Assembly (NCBI GenBank): GCA_007694185.1
Contig: RECD01000184.1
Span: 1 to 42,569 of the forward strand
From: Planctomycetaceae bacterium
Lineage (GTDB): Bacteria > Planctomycetota > Planctomycetia > Pirellulales > Pirellulaceae
Length of the DNA stretch: 42,569 bases
Reading direction: 5' to 3'
The position numbers and the translations under genes were made by a program. How positions within the stretch are numbered: the first letter of the stretch is position 1; each line of letters opens with the position of its first letter. The notes beneath the pieces were generated by a model. The model did not search any database. It was not told where the DNA came from and was given only the letters and a program-made list of their open reading frames with translations. Below, one piece after another: positions 1 to 9,721 of this stretch.

Positions 1-2346
1 CGTATTTTTGAAATCGATCTTGCGACCTTCGCCGTCTTCCATCCAGCCCTTGTCGAACACCTGGAAGAAAATCTCGTGTACGTCGGGGTGGGCCTTTTCG
101 ACCTCATCCAGCAGCACGACGCTGTAGGGCCGGCGGCGGACGGCTTCGGTCAGCACGCCCCCTTCGCCGTAGCCGACGTATCCGGGCGGAGCCCCTTTGA
201 GCGTGCTGACCGTGTGGGCTTCCTGGAATTCGCTCATGTTGATCGTGATCGCATTCTGTTCGCCGCCGTACAGGCATTCGGCAAGCGCCAACGCGGTTTC
301 CGTTTTTCCGACGCCGGAGGTGCCGGCCAGCATGAAAACCCCGATCGGCTTGCGGGGGTCATCCATCCCCGCTCGGGACGTTTGAATCCGTCGGGCGATC
401 GTGTCCAAGGCATGCCGTTGGCCGATGATCCGCTTTTCCAGGTGCTCGGCCAAATGCAAGATGTTGTCAAGCTCGTTTCGGACCATGCGTCCGACCGGGA
501 TTCCCGTCCAATCCTGCACGACACTCCCGACCGCCTGGCGATCGACCGTCGGCAAAATCAGCGGGCGTTCGCCTTGAACTTCCGCTAGTTGGCGTTGCAG
601 GTCTTGAAGTCGCTCGCGGAGTTGGTCGGGCGTTTCGGCCGGTACCTGTTCGGCGCTTGTGCCGGTCGGATTCTGCGTGGCGTTTGCTGCGGCGTCTGTG
701 CTCGGCGTGGCGGCGCCGGGCTCCGACGCGGCAGGCAATCGGTCGGCGGGCGATTCACCGGGCTCCGGTTCGGGAGGGGCATCGGCCGTGCCCGTTTCGG
801 CACGCAGGTTGGCTCGGAGTTCCAGAACTTGATCGACCAATTTCTTCTCGGCTTGCCAGCGTCGATCCAGGTCTTTCAGTCGGGTTTGTTCGTCGTCCAA
901 CCGTTCGCGGTTGCGTTGTTCCCGTTCGCGGGTGTCGATCCCGACGACCCGTTCGCGATGAATGATTTGGGCTTCGGTTTGCAGCGCGTCGATCCGTTTG
1001 CGGCAATCGTCGACTTCTGGCGGCACGGCGTGTTGACTGATCGCGACCCTCGCGCACGCGGTATCGAGGAGGCTGACCGATTTGTCGGGCAACTGCCGAG
1101 CGGGGATGTAGCGGTGGGAAAGTGTGACCGCCGCTTCGATCGCTTCATCCAAAACTTGAACCCGGTGGTGGGCTTCGAGGGTCGAAGCGAGCCCCCGCAT
1201 CATCAATACCGCTTGGGCTTCGGAGGGTTCGCCGACCTGGACGACCTGGAACCGGCGGGTGAGCGCGGGGTCCTTTTCGATGTGTTTTTTGTACTCCGCC
1301 CAGGTCGTCGCGGCGACGGTGCGGAGTTCCCCGCGGGCCAGAGCCGGCTTCAGCAAATTGGCGGCGTCACCGGTGCCGGCTGCTCCTCCCGCACCGATCA
1401 GCGTATGAGCTTCGTCGATGAACAGGATGATCGGTTTCTCGGATGCTTGAACCTCTTCGATCACTTGCCGCAGTCGATTTTCGAACTCGCCCTTCATGCT
1501 GGCGCCGGCTTGCAGCAGGCCGACATCGAGCATCAGCAAACGAACGCCCTGGAGGGGCGGTGGTACGTCACCGCTCTGGATCCGCAGCGCGAAGCCTTCC
1601 ACGACGGCCGTTTTTCCGACCCCCGCCTCTCCCGTCAGGATCGGGTTGTTCTGGCGGCGGCGCATGAGGATGTCGATGACTTGCCGGATCTCTTCATCCC
1701 GTCCGACGATGGGGTCGATCTTGCCTTGCTCGGCCCGCTCGGTCAGGTCGACGGTGTACCGGGCCAAGGCTTCCTGTTTGCCCATCTGAGCCGGCGCCAT
1801 CGCACCACTGGCTTCACCGGGAACCGCCCCACCACCGACCACCCTGCCGTCCTTGGGCTGCAGGTTCTCCTCTGGCGAAGCGGCGACGATTTTCGCGAAG
1901 TGGTCGGTCAGCGGATCGATTTCGAGCTTGCGAAATTCGGGGGAAATGCCGAACAGGATGTTCATCAGGGACCGTGTCTTGAGCATGCCGATGATCAAGA
2001 ATCCGGTGCGGACTTGGGACTGGTTGAACATCAGGGTCCCATAAACCCAGCCCCGTTCGACCGCGTCCGCGATGTGCTCGGACAGATCGGATATGGAACT
2101 CGCACCCCTGGGCAACCGATCGAGCGCCGCGACCACGTCGCCGGCGACGCGGCCGGGGTCGAGCTCGAAATGCTTGATGATTTCGTGCAGGTCCGAGCCC
2201 GGCGTTTGCAGGATCTGGTGGACCCAATGGACGAGTTCGACGTAGGGATTGCCCCGCAGTTTACAGAACGTGGTCGCCCCCTCGATCGCCCGATAAGCCA
2301 GGGGATTCAGTTTACCAAACAGGGCTGCACGGCTGATTTCACTCAC
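1..2346 (-). CDS. tssH: TssH/ClpV, T6SS sheath-recycling AAA+ ATPase (C-terminus cut by window edge)
   Basis: ClpV disassembles contracted TssB/TssC sheaths in the cytoplasm so the subunits can be reused. I read 782 codons from a GTG at 2346 (preceded by GGAAG) to the window edge; the last ~100 residues are missing. The N-terminus ([20 protein letters not shown]) is the typical ClpV N-domain that binds TssC. The first AAA+ module has Walker A GEAGVGKT at residues 239-246 and Walker B with D311-E312. The second has Walker A GTSGVGKT at 675-682 and Walker B with D747-E748. Between them is the coiled-coil middle domain, followed by an unusual Pro/Ala/Glu-rich stretch of about 60 residues (~515-575). 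It is the last gene visible in the minus-strand T6SS operon, 90 bp after tssG. The ClpB chaperone is less likely given the N-domain and the context. Confidence 0.96.
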   Translation of the reverse strand, partial: MSEISRAALFGKLNPLAYRAIEGATTFCKLRGNPYVELVHWVHQILQTPGSDLHEIIKHFELDPGRVAGDVVAALDRLPRGASSISDLSEHIADAVERGWVYGTLMFNQSQVRTGFLIIGMLKTRSLMNILFGISPEFRKLEIDPLTDHFAKIVAASPEENLQPKDGRVVGGGAVPGEASGAMAPAQMGKQEALARYTVDLTERAEQGKIDPIVGRDEEIRQVIDILMRRRQNNPILTGEAGVGKTAVVEGFALRIQSGDVPPPLQGVRLLMLDVGLLQAGASMKGEFENRLRQVIEEVQASEKPIILFIDEAHTLIGAGGAAGTGDAANLLKPALARGELRTVAATTWAEYKKHIEKDPALTRRFQVVQVGEPSEAQAVLMMRGLASTLEAHHRVQVLDEAIEAAVTLSHRYIPARQLPDKSVSLLDTACARVAISQHAVPPEVDDCRKRIDALQTEAQIIHRERVVGIDTREREQRNRERLDDEQTRLKDLDRRWQAEKKLVDQVLELRANLRAETGTADAPPEPEPGESPADRLPAASEPGAATPSTDAAANATQNPTGTSAEQVPAETPDQLRERLQDLQRQLAEVQGERPLILPTVDRQAVGSVVQDWTGIPVGRMVRNELDNILHLAEHLEKRIIGQRHALDTIARRIQTSRAGMDDPRKPIGVFMLAGTSGVGKTETALALAECLYGGEQNAITINMSEFQEAHTVSTLKGAPPGYVGYGEGGVLTEAVRRRPYSVVLLDEVEKAHPDVHEIFFQVFDKGWMEDGEGRKIDFKNT

Positions 2347-2436
2347 GTTCGGCTTCCAGCAAAGGGTTGGGACGGTGTTCGTCTGCCGAGATCTTAATCG
2401 TTGCGTTCGTCCGCAGGTAACGCCACGGTGAACGGT

Positions 2437-3453
2437 TCAATATTCCGGTGCGAACACGGCGGCATCCGAGTCGGCTTCCGGGGGCTTGCTGATCAGAAAG
2501 GTCGTCCAGCCGAGTTGGCCTTGGCGACCGAGTTCGATCGACGGGATCTGCTCCTTCTTGAGCCGCAGGCGAATGTCCCACAGCCATTCGTCTCCTAGGT
2601 AGTTGCGGATCAGGGCGATCAATCGCCGGAGGCTATCGCGTCCCGGAAGCAGGCGACGGAACTGGTCGAAGTCGAGCGGCCCGAAGACGAGCCGAAACTT
2701 GGATTGCACGTCCCAGACGCGATCGCCGCAGATCGCCGAGTCACCCAACGTCGCGGAGGCGGGGGCGTATCCGAACCGCGTGGTGCAGTCCGTAGGTAAC
2801 CGCATCCAGTGTCCGACGAACTGTTCGACCTGGCAGGGCATCGCGAAAAAGTCAGCGAGCATCGCCTCCAAGCCGGCGGCGTTGCGGGCTTGGCCGTTCA
2901 ACATCGCGCAATAATGCAGCTTCGCATGGTCGGGGAGTTCATCGCGTTGAAAGAACGGTTCGTCGATCAGGCCGGCCAACGCGCCGACATAGGCCGAGAA
3001 GCGATCCGTATCGGGCCGATCCAATTGAACCGTCGGTTGGCCGAAAGCCCACGCCCGATAAAATAAGGACAGGATGCGATGATGAAAGACGTCCAAAAAG
3101 TCGATCAGCGTGTCGTCTCGATTTCGACGCATTCGGTCCCGGGCGTATTCGGTCAGATGCAACGGGAGCGGTCCGTTCGGGCCGAACAGCCCCAAGAATC
3201 TGAACCGCAACTGCAAGCGGTCATCCGTCAGCCGGCAGGAGTGTAGGTTCGCGGGCGCGAAATCGAGCCCCGGGAATTGGCCGATCCGCACCGGTTCGTC
3301 GCGCGGACGAACGGCTAACCCGAGTGGCGCCCGGTCGAGATGGAGACAGTCCAACCGGCGCAACGTCAACTGAAATCCGAATCGATAGGGTTCCGCACGG
3401 AGTCGCTGATAAAAATCTACAGCAGCGCCCGTTTCCCGATGATCGCCGGCCAT
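2437..3453 (-). CDS. tssG: TssG, T6SS baseplate protein
   Basis: TssG (VCA0111/ImpH family) forms the baseplate wedge with TssE, TssF and TssK, which docks the tail on the membrane complex. The 338-residue product has the normal family length. Its start (MAGDHRETGAAVDFYQRLR) leads into the family-typical N-terminal pattern RAEPYRFGFQLTLRRLD, and the 'FLDVFHHRILSLFYRAW' segment near residues 119-135 is a strong TssG hallmark. Its ATG lies inside the 3' end of tssF, a 37-bp overlap, so the two are probably translationally coupled. No truncation is seen. The identification is firm from sequence pattern plus gene order. Confidence 0.95.
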   Translation of the reverse strand: MAGDHRETGAAVDFYQRLRAEPYRFGFQLTLRRLDCLHLDRAPLGLAVRPRDEPVRIGQFPGLDFAPANLHSCRLTDDRLQLRFRFLGLFGPNGPLPLHLTEYARDRMRRNRDDTLIDFLDVFHHRILSLFYRAWAFGQPTVQLDRPDTDRFSAYVGALAGLIDEPFFQRDELPDHAKLHYCAMLNGQARNAAGLEAMLADFFAMPCQVEQFVGHWMRLPTDCTTRFGYAPASATLGDSAICGDRVWDVQSKFRLVFGPLDFDQFRRLLPGRDSLRRLIALIRNYLGDEWLWDIRLRLKKEQIPSIELGRQGQLGWTTFLISKPPEADSDAAVFAPEY

Positions 3454-5297
3454 CGTTTGATTTCTCCGCGGTTGGAACCGTACAAGGCCGTTTCGGCGAA
3501 CGAATTGATCGAAACGTATTTCGCAAAAAACTCTTTCAGGACGCTGGCCAGCAAAAAAGGCCCGCTGCCGTCGAAGGCGGACTCGTCCATGGTCACCCCG
3601 ATCTCCAAACCACGACCGAAGGTAATCGGGCCGTCTCCGGGGATGCGTCGAACCACTCGCCGCGAGCGGATCGACGTTAGCCCGTCAATCTGCCTTCGCA
3701 TCACCACGTCGTTCTCGGCGACAAACAGCGCCAGGAGGTCTCGGATCGCCATCGCCCCGCGACCGTCGGACAGATCGGTCAAGGAGAGGTAATTGAGGGT
3801 CAAACTACCGACCAACCGCCAGAGCAACGTTCCCGATTCGTGGGCCCGTGACGGCAACGGTGTGGTCGGGCCGGCCACACACCGCACGCGTTCCACCGGG
3901 GCGCCGATCCCGAGGCTAAAGTCGGTGTCTCCTAGCCCCAAAGGCATCTGCAGGGCCAAATCCCGATTCGTACAGAGGGTTTCGATCCGCAGTTGACGTA
4001 GGGCCCCGCGATAAGGGGCTTGCTTGGCATCGACGAGTGAGAGAAAGACTTCGCTCCCCAGGTAGCTCGATCGAGCCCCCATCCGTTTTTCACGATCGGA
4101 CAATCGGCGAACCTGTCGGCTCGTGGTGAAGTAAGCCGCCGCACCGCCCTCGTCTTCGATCGCATCATAAGCGGCAAAAAACGGAAAAAAAGTTTGCCCG
4201 CTGCGATCGTCCGCCCCGTAGCCGGTGACCCGGCGTACCGAGTGAACCTCGTAGTCGAGGGGGCGTGTCCGGTCCGGGATCACGTGATGCTCGACATCCT
4301 GATCATTGAGAAAGACCCGGTCGGTAATCTTCGGAAACAGATTGATCGCGGGGGTGCAGAACAAGGCGAAGTTCGCTTGGCTCACACGGCCGTCCAATCC
4401 CTCGGTGGCGCGGTCGAGCGTGAAGATGATCTCGAACCGGGTGGCATCCGAATCGGCCAGGGCTTGCCGAAGGCCTTTCAGCCTGACGAACATGAATCGC
4501 TGAGGAAATGCGAAATACTCCTGCACCAACCGATAGCCTTGAAACGATTGGGAAGCTTGTGGCAGCAGGGCGTCCGCTCCGGCAAATCCGTCCGCCGTAA
4601 GGTTTCCGGCCGGCAGGACCGTCTGTCGCGACCCGGTCGTACCCACCGGACGGACTACGATCGCACGGGTGTCCGCGAGCAACTGTTCGTAGAGCGACAT
4701 CGGCAGTTGTTCGTTGCCGCAGATCCAAATCGGCAACTCATCCATGTCCAATTTGCGCAGCGGAATCCCACCGGTGGAGAGCGTCAGGCGGATCGTCGCC
4801 TTGACGTTGCGGACCTGGGATGGCAAATCGATCGCGGCCGCCGACCGGCTGAAATAGCCCGCGTCCGCTAATTCCAGCGGCCATAGGACCACTTCGTGAG
4901 CCGTGCGGTACTCGCACGCCGTCTGGTCACCCTTGCCCATCCGGCCCCGCAGCACCGTCTGGCGGGGGACGAGTTGGCCTTCGAGCAGCGAGCTTTGACG
5001 CATGTCGGGCGTCATCCGCGCGACCACCATCGACGGAAGGGGGGCCAAATAGTTCGGGTAGACGACGTCGAGCAGGTGTTGCGTCAACTCCGCATGTTCC
5101 GCGTCGAGCTTGATGCGGACGCGGGCGGTGAGGAAGGCGAAGCCTTCTAACAACCGCTCGACGTAGGGGTCGACGCACTCGAACTCGTCCAGCGACAACC
5201 GCCCGGCAACCTTGGGGTACTGCTTCGCGAACTCGGCGCCGAGTTCACGAATGACCTGAAGTTCACGGTTGTAGTAGTGCAGCATCCTAGCGTCCAT
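3417..5297 (-). CDS. tssF: TssF, T6SS baseplate protein
   Basis: TssF (VCA0110/ImpG family) is the large baseplate wedge subunit that pairs with TssG. The 626-residue protein has the usual length. It opens with the diagnostic MDARMLHYYNRELQVIRELG, followed by FAKQYPKVAGRL and a VERLLEGFAFLTARVRIKLD segment, all characteristic of the family. The ATG at 5297 is preceded by a good ribosome binding site (GGAG, 6 nt away) and starts 3 bp after the tssE stop. The gene overlaps tssG by 37 bp. Nothing is missing or unusual. Confidence 0.96.
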   Translation of the reverse strand: MDARMLHYYNRELQVIRELGAEFAKQYPKVAGRLSLDEFECVDPYVERLLEGFAFLTARVRIKLDAEHAELTQHLLDVVYPNYLAPLPSMVVARMTPDMRQSSLLEGQLVPRQTVLRGRMGKGDQTACEYRTAHEVVLWPLELADAGYFSRSAAAIDLPSQVRNVKATIRLTLSTGGIPLRKLDMDELPIWICGNEQLPMSLYEQLLADTRAIVVRPVGTTGSRQTVLPAGNLTADGFAGADALLPQASQSFQGYRLVQEYFAFPQRFMFVRLKGLRQALADSDATRFEIIFTLDRATEGLDGRVSQANFALFCTPAINLFPKITDRVFLNDQDVEHHVIPDRTRPLDYEVHSVRRVTGYGADDRSGQTFFPFFAAYDAIEDEGGAAAYFTTSRQVRRLSDREKRMGARSSYLGSEVFLSLVDAKQAPYRGALRQLRIETLCTNRDLALQMPLGLGDTDFSLGIGAPVERVRCVAGPTTPLPSRAHESGTLLWRLVGSLTLNYLSLTDLSDGRGAMAIRDLLALFVAENDVVMRRQIDGLTSIRSRRVVRRIPGDGPITFGRGLEIGVTMDESAFDGSGPFLLASVLKEFFAKYVSINSFAETALYGSNRGEIKRWPAIIGKRALL

Positions 5298-5300
5298 CGC

Positions 5301-5801
5301 TCACTCCTCATACAGTCCGATGGAACCACTTTCGAGGTCGACTTCGGTTCGTAAGAACAGGCTCAATGGCAACGGTTGCGCCCAGAGTTGGCCTCGGATC
5401 TGAAATTCAAGGCGATTGCCTATCTCATCTTCGTCGCCATGATAAAAGGCTCGAACTTCTAAGGTTTCGGGCAGGATGCGAGGTTCGAACCGAAGGATCG
5501 AGCGACGGATCTGTTCGCGGACCACTTCCATCGGTAACGACGATCCGGCTTTGCCAGAAAGGGACACGCGACCGAAATTCAGCACCGAATCGCTGACGTA
5601 AGGGTAGGGGCTCAAATCGACCACCGACGCGAGGTGTTCGGTGTTCAGCAGCCATTCGAGGTCACGGAGCACCGAAACTCGCAGGGCATCGATCGACAAA
5701 ACGCGTTGCTCTCGGGACTCCTGCTGGTTCCGCGGTTCGTTGTCGGTGAGACGTTCCAGCAGCGATGGCTGCAACCGTTCCCGGTTGGTGAGTTCAGCCA
5801 T
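5301..5801 (-). CDS. tssE: TssE, gp25-like T6SS baseplate protein
   Basis: TssE is the gp25-like baseplate protein that initiates sheath assembly around the tube. The 166-residue product has the family layout: a polar N-terminus with PSLLERLTD, a central segment (SIDALRVSVLRDLEWLLNT) and 'YPYVSDSVLNFG', then a conserved beta-rich half containing IRRSILRFEPRI. These are hallmarks of the gp25/TssE domain. The ATG begins one base after the TGA of the upstream tagJ gene, and tssF starts 3 bp after its own stop. This tight packing indicates one mRNA. Confidence 0.94.
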   Translation of the reverse strand: MAELTNRERLQPSLLERLTDNEPRNQQESREQRVLSIDALRVSVLRDLEWLLNTEHLASVVDLSPYPYVSDSVLNFGRVSLSGKAGSSLPMEVVREQIRRSILRFEPRILPETLEVRAFYHGDEDEIGNRLEFQIRGQLWAQPLPLSLFLRTEVDLESGSIGLYEE

Positions 5802-5802
5802 G

Positions 5803-6693
5803 TCAGGATGGGTCTCCGCTCACCCGAGTCATATCCGACGAATCGGCGGTGGCGCCATGCTGGTCGGCTGATGCCCACTGGATCTCGCGGATATCGAGTA
5901 GCGGATACTCGTTCTGATCCGTCGCGATCAATCGCTGCCCCAACCCCACAGCCCCCCCGGGTTCCTCGCCGACCCATTCGGTCTTACGGGACAATCGGAT
6001 CGCGTCGTCCTGAGAGGTTTCCGATCCCGGGTAGCGCGTCGGAATGAAGCCGAGTTGCTGTCCGCCCCCCACAATCGTGAATTGAGCCGGTAGCCAAACC
6101 AGGTCACGCAGGTCGGTGGGAGGTTCCAAGCGAACCGCTTGCAGGTGTTGGCAGGGGACCCAGTAATAGCGTCCGTCAATGATCGCCTCGAGAATCGGAC
6201 CCAACCGGGGGTCGGCGTCCGCCAGCCACTCGAACGGGGCGGCGGCGACGGTTTCTTCGGCACCCGTTCCCGCCGTTCGCCAGCGGAGGGTACCCGACCC
6301 GGACGGCGCGTCTTCGAACGCCTGGTCACGAAGCCGATCGGCCTCGTCCTGTTTGCCGGCGGATCGCGAGGCGAGTGATTGGAGCAACAGGGCGACCCAC
6401 GCGGGCGGCTCACCCAAGATCATCGGCGTGCGGGTGCCCGCGAAGACCTGACTGCGCAAAATCTCACAACGGATCGTCTGGCTGTAGGCCTGAGACATGA
6501 TTTCCGTCGCGGGATCGAGCTGGGTGCAGACGCTGAGTTGCTTCAACGCCCGGTCCCAATCGCCTAGCACGGCCAGCAGTTGGAACAAAAACACCCGACT
6601 GGCAGGGTCCTGCGGGCGGGCGCGAACTTCGTCCTGCAACTCGGCGAGGGCAGTTTTCAAATCGCCCCTGCGTAACGCTTCGGTTGCCACCAT
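5803..6693 (-). CDS. tagJ: TagJ/ImpE-family T6SS accessory protein
   Basis: TagJ (ImpE/SciE family) is an accessory protein found in a subset of T6SSs. In studied systems it binds TssB and may assist ClpV-driven sheath handling. I place the start at the ATG at 6693, preceded by GGTGAG; an upstream in-frame extension to 6762 lacks family similarity. The product is 296 residues. The N-terminus (ATEALRRGDLKTALAELQDE) and the following pattern 'RPQDPASRVFLFQLLAVLGDWDRAL' form the TPR-like half; the C-terminal half has the family's 'WLADADPRLGPILEAIIDGRYYW' segment. It sits between the hcp pair and tssE, the place it often occupies in imp-type clusters. Confidence 0.92.
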   Translation of the reverse strand: MVATEALRRGDLKTALAELQDEVRARPQDPASRVFLFQLLAVLGDWDRALKQLSVCTQLDPATEIMSQAYSQTIRCEILRSQVFAGTRTPMILGEPPAWVALLLQSLASRSAGKQDEADRLRDQAFEDAPSGSGTLRWRTAGTGAEETVAAAPFEWLADADPRLGPILEAIIDGRYYWVPCQHLQAVRLEPPTDLRDLVWLPAQFTIVGGGQQLGFIPTRYPGSETSQDDAIRLSRKTEWVGEEPGGAVGLGQRLIATDQNEYPLLDIREIQWASADQHGATADSSDMTRVSGDPS

Positions 6694-6836
6694 AATTTCG
6701 CTCACCCGACCGCTACGAAAAAAGTCCACCTGTCGACGGCCGACCGACAGGTGGACAGGCAAGTCGCGGGCGAGGGTAGACCGCGCTCACTCGCTGGCCG
6801 CCGTCGCAGCCGAGATTGTCCGTGGACGTCGCCCGT

Positions 6837-7523
6837 TCAGACGTCGCCACGAACTATGAATTTATAATCCCATGGCTTGCCGGCCACTTCCTTGCCTTGA
6901 TCGTCCTCTATCTCCCAGCCTAATGATGCGGCCCTGTTATAGTCCGTTATGCGGGAGCCCACTTTGTTCCACGTGACCTTACCATCTGCGCCGACTTGTT
7001 TATCATAAACACCCTCGCCATCGCGAACGTCGAGTTTGCGATACTCGCATGCGACCTTGCGATACCGAAACTCGACTTTCTCCACCATCGATCCGACTTC
7101 GATCTCGATGTCCCAACTCGTGATCGTGAGGTTTTCGAATCGCAGCAACAACACCGGGTAGTTCTGCACCTGGTGAACCTTGTTATCGCCCTGCCCCGGC
7201 CCCAAATCCCTCGTTTCAACTACCTGAACCTCGAGCTTTTTGATGAGCTCGCCTTTGCAGGTTTTGAACATCAAGATCGGAGTGGCGCCGTTGACCACCT
7301 TCGTGAATTTCAACGTCTCGAACTTGCCACCGCCCAAGCTCATCGCGCCGCCACCAGCCCCAGACCCGTCATCAGCCCCAGATCCGCCTTTTGCGATGGG
7401 TGCTCTTTCTGGGCCCGTGATCTTGTACTCGAGCTTATCCAACAGAAACCAACCCAGTTCGTAACCCTTGAGTCGAGATTGTTGATTCTGTAAGACGTTC
7501 GTAACGCGAGCCAAGATGATCAT
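6837..7523 (-). CDS. Second Hcp-family tube protein, enlarged paralogue
   Basis: Hcp (TssD) proteins stack as hexameric rings to make the T6SS tube. This 228-residue product resembles its upstream neighbour, with the late Hcp pattern 'FENLTITSWDIEI..' followed by 'VEKVEFRYRKVACEYRKLD', but it is larger than a standard Hcp (about 160-180 residues). The extra length includes a Gly/Ser/Ala-rich stretch near residues 45-65 and a longer C-terminal region. I start it at the ATG at 7523, where TGATG overlaps the stop of the first hcp; an in-frame start at 7556 would lie inside that gene. It could be a specialised tube subunit, a cap or an evolved Hcp carrying cargo; sequence alone does not say. Confidence 0.8.
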   Translation of the reverse strand: MIILARVTNVLQNQQSRLKGYELGWFLLDKLEYKITGPERAPIAKGGSGADDGSGAGGGAMSLGGGKFETLKFTKVVNGATPILMFKTCKGELIKKLEVQVVETRDLGPGQGDNKVHQVQNYPVLLLRFENLTITSWDIEIEVGSMVEKVEFRYRKVACEYRKLDVRDGEGVYDKQVGADGKVTWNKVGSRITDYNRAASLGWEIEDDQGKEVAGKPWDYKFIVRGDV

Positions 7524-8065
7524 CAGCCACCCGGAATCGTAAGTTTGGTCGACCAAGGCGAGTTGAGCGTTTGGTCCCAGCCGGTGTCATGACCGGCAGA
7601 GTAGACGTAATTGCCCGTCGCGTCGCGGCTGTACGCGCGGTAGCTCAGCGCGATCCGCTGATACCACAGGCCGACGTTCTCGGTGGGCCGGCCGTCTTCA
7701 CTGCCGCTGATCTTCCAGCTCTTGATGAAGCACGGCTCCAGTTTAAACATCAAGTAGGGAAACACCGCCTGCTTACCCGACTTGTCTTCCTTGGTTTGAA
7801 CAAAGTGGATCTCCGCATACGGCAGCGGCCCGCCGGAGATCGAGTACTGCATCAAGGTCGACGTCCCGATGTCCGTCGACTTGTCGAACTCGCAAACTTC
7901 AAGCAAGCCGACCCCGATGGTGATGTCGTCCGTGCCCGCCTTCGCGCTTTCTTTGGTGTCCCGCACTACCTGAAACGAGAAGCTGTCGACGGAAAACCAA
8001 TCCTTTTCGGCGTAGCCTGCGATTTTCGAATCGCCTTTAACACCTTCGATGTGGACCAAAATCAT
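7523..8065 (-). CDS. hcp: Hcp-family T6SS tube protein (TssD)
   Basis: Hcp forms the expelled inner tube and can carry small effectors in its lumen. I prefer the ATG at 8065 (AGGG about 7 nt upstream), giving 180 residues starting MILVHIEGVKGDSKIAGYAE. A TTG start at 8083 is possible but less likely. The layout matches Hcp: an opening beta-strand, 'WFSVDSFSFQVVRD', a middle strand pair, 'CFIKSWKISGSEDGRPTENV', and the late 'WYQRIALSYRAYSRD' strand. Its stop overlaps the start of the second hcp by one base. It follows tssC in the minus-strand operon, as in many clusters, and is probably the main tube subunit. Confidence 0.88.
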   Translation of the reverse strand: MILVHIEGVKGDSKIAGYAEKDWFSVDSFSFQVVRDTKESAKAGTDDITIGVGLLEVCEFDKSTDIGTSTLMQYSISGGPLPYAEIHFVQTKEDKSGKQAVFPYLMFKLEPCFIKSWKISGSEDGRPTENVGLWYQRIALSYRAYSRDATGNYVYSAGHDTGWDQTLNSPWSTKLTIPGG

Positions 8066-8149
8066 GATAGCGCCCTGTAGCAAGTGAAGAAATGTGGAGC
8101 GGCCAACGGATGTCTGTTATGCGGTTCGAAATACGACGCAAGCGTTCGT

Positions 8150-9646
8150 CTAAGACTTGCCGGATGGCAGCTTAGAAACCAGTCGCAGCGATACGGTCAG
8201 CCCTTCGAGTTGGTAGTGCGGCCTGAGGAAAAACTTGGAACGGTAGTAGCCCGGGTTGCTCTCGTCCTCTTCGACAACCACCTCGGCCGCGGCCAGCGGT
8301 CGCATCGCCTTCGCGGCTTCACTGGCGCTGTCGGGATTGGGCTCGACGTACTGGTTGATCCAATTGTTCAACCAGGTCTGCATCGAATCTCGTGTCATCG
8401 TGCTGCCGATCTTGTCCCGGACCATGCACTTGAGGTAGTGGGCGAATCGACAGGTCGCGAACAGGTAGGGAAGCCTAGCCGCCAGGTTGGCGTTGGCCGT
8501 GGCGTCGGGGTCTTCGTACTCGACCGGTTTCTGCAACGACTGGGCACCGATGAACGCGGCTAAATCGGAGTTCTTGCGGTGGATCAAGGGCAAGAAGCCG
8601 TTCTTCGCCAATTCGGCTTCGCGGCGGTCGCTGATCGCAATTTCCGTCGGGCACTTCATGTCGACCCCGCCGTCATCGGTCGGGAACGCGTGACAGGGAA
8701 GGTTTTCCACCGCCCCGCCCGATTCGACACCACGGATCTGGGTACACCAACCGTACAAGCCGAACGCCCGGTTGATGTTGGCCGCCATCGCGTAGGCGGC
8801 ATTGGCCCAGGTGTATCGGTTGTGGTCCGCGTTGGCAACGTCCTCTTCGAAGGCGAAGTCCTCGACCGGGCTCGTCTTCGCACCATACGGCAGCCGCGCC
8901 AGAAATCTCGGCATGCACAGGCCTAGGTATCGCGAGTCTTCCGATTCGCGAAGGCTTCGCCAAGGGGCATATTCCGGCGTCTCAAAAATCTTGGTCAGGT
9001 CGCGCGGGTTGCTGAGTTCCTGCCAAGAATCGAACTGCATCGTCGTCGGCGCCACGCCGGTGATAAACGGCGCGTGAGCTGACGAAGCGATCCCCTCCAT
9101 CTCTTGCAGCAAAGCGACGTCCGGGGGGCTGTGGTCGAAGTAATAGTCACCGACCAAGCAACCATACGGCATGCCGCCGAATTGACCAAATTCCTCTTCA
9201 TAAATCTTTTTAAAGATCGGGCTTTGGTCCCAAGCGGTACCTTTGAACTTCTTGAGCGTCTTGCCGAGCTCATTTTTGGAAATGTTCATCACGCGGAGTT
9301 TCAGCATTTCGCCGGTCTCCGTGTTGTTCACGAGATAATGCAAACCCCGCCAGGCCGATTCCAATTGCTGGAAATCGGGGTTGTGGAGGACTTCGTTGAC
9401 CTGTTCGCTGAGCTTGCGATCGATCTCGGCAATGATCCCCTCGATCGAGGCGAGCGCGTCGCCGGAAATGACCGACGCCCCTTCCAAAACCTGGGCCGCC
9501 AACGTTTTGACGGCACTTTTAATCGCTTGGCTGGTCTCGTCCGACTTGGGTCGGAACTCTTTGGTTAGCAGCGACTCGAATTCGCTGGTTCCAGAAGTGC
9601 CGACGGCCACGGATTCGATCGGTTCGGGGGAGGCATCGGAAGACAT
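8150..9646 (-). CDS. tssC: TssC, T6SS contractile sheath large subunit
   Basis: TssC (VipB) and TssB form the contractile sheath that drives the tube out of the cell. The 498-residue protein is full length. It shows the N-terminal region that ClpV binds, the conserved 'WRGLHYLVNNTETGEML', 'YYFDHSPPDVALLQEMEGIA' and 'SRYLGLCMPRFLARLPYG', then 'FAFEE', and ends with the C-terminal domain closing 'LRLVSKLPSGKS'. The ATG at 9646 has AAGGA at suitable spacing. It lies between tssB and hcp. It is a standard sheath protein, in contrast to the fused paralogue at 13960-15876. Confidence 0.97.
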   Translation of the reverse strand: MSSDASPEPIESVAVGTSGTSEFESLLTKEFRPKSDETSQAIKSAVKTLAAQVLEGASVISGDALASIEGIIAEIDRKLSEQVNEVLHNPDFQQLESAWRGLHYLVNNTETGEMLKLRVMNISKNELGKTLKKFKGTAWDQSPIFKKIYEEEFGQFGGMPYGCLVGDYYFDHSPPDVALLQEMEGIASSAHAPFITGVAPTTMQFDSWQELSNPRDLTKIFETPEYAPWRSLRESEDSRYLGLCMPRFLARLPYGAKTSPVEDFAFEEDVANADHNRYTWANAAYAMAANINRAFGLYGWCTQIRGVESGGAVENLPCHAFPTDDGGVDMKCPTEIAISDRREAELAKNGFLPLIHRKNSDLAAFIGAQSLQKPVEYEDPDATANANLAARLPYLFATCRFAHYLKCMVRDKIGSTMTRDSMQTWLNNWINQYVEPNPDSASEAAKAMRPLAAAEVVVEEDESNPGYYRSKFFLRPHYQLEGLTVSLRLVSKLPSGKS

Positions 9647-9721
9647 GCTGGGTTCCTTGGTGGATCGGTTCGGGACGAACCATGAACGGGAATGGAAGAA
9701 TCGGAACGCCGGCCGATCGAC

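Noticed and set aside
589-2397. 602-codon open frame on the plus strand opposite clpV
   Set aside because: It is the antisense of a firmly identified ATPase gene with conserved motifs; high GC leaves long antisense frames open, and its protein has no recognisable domain.
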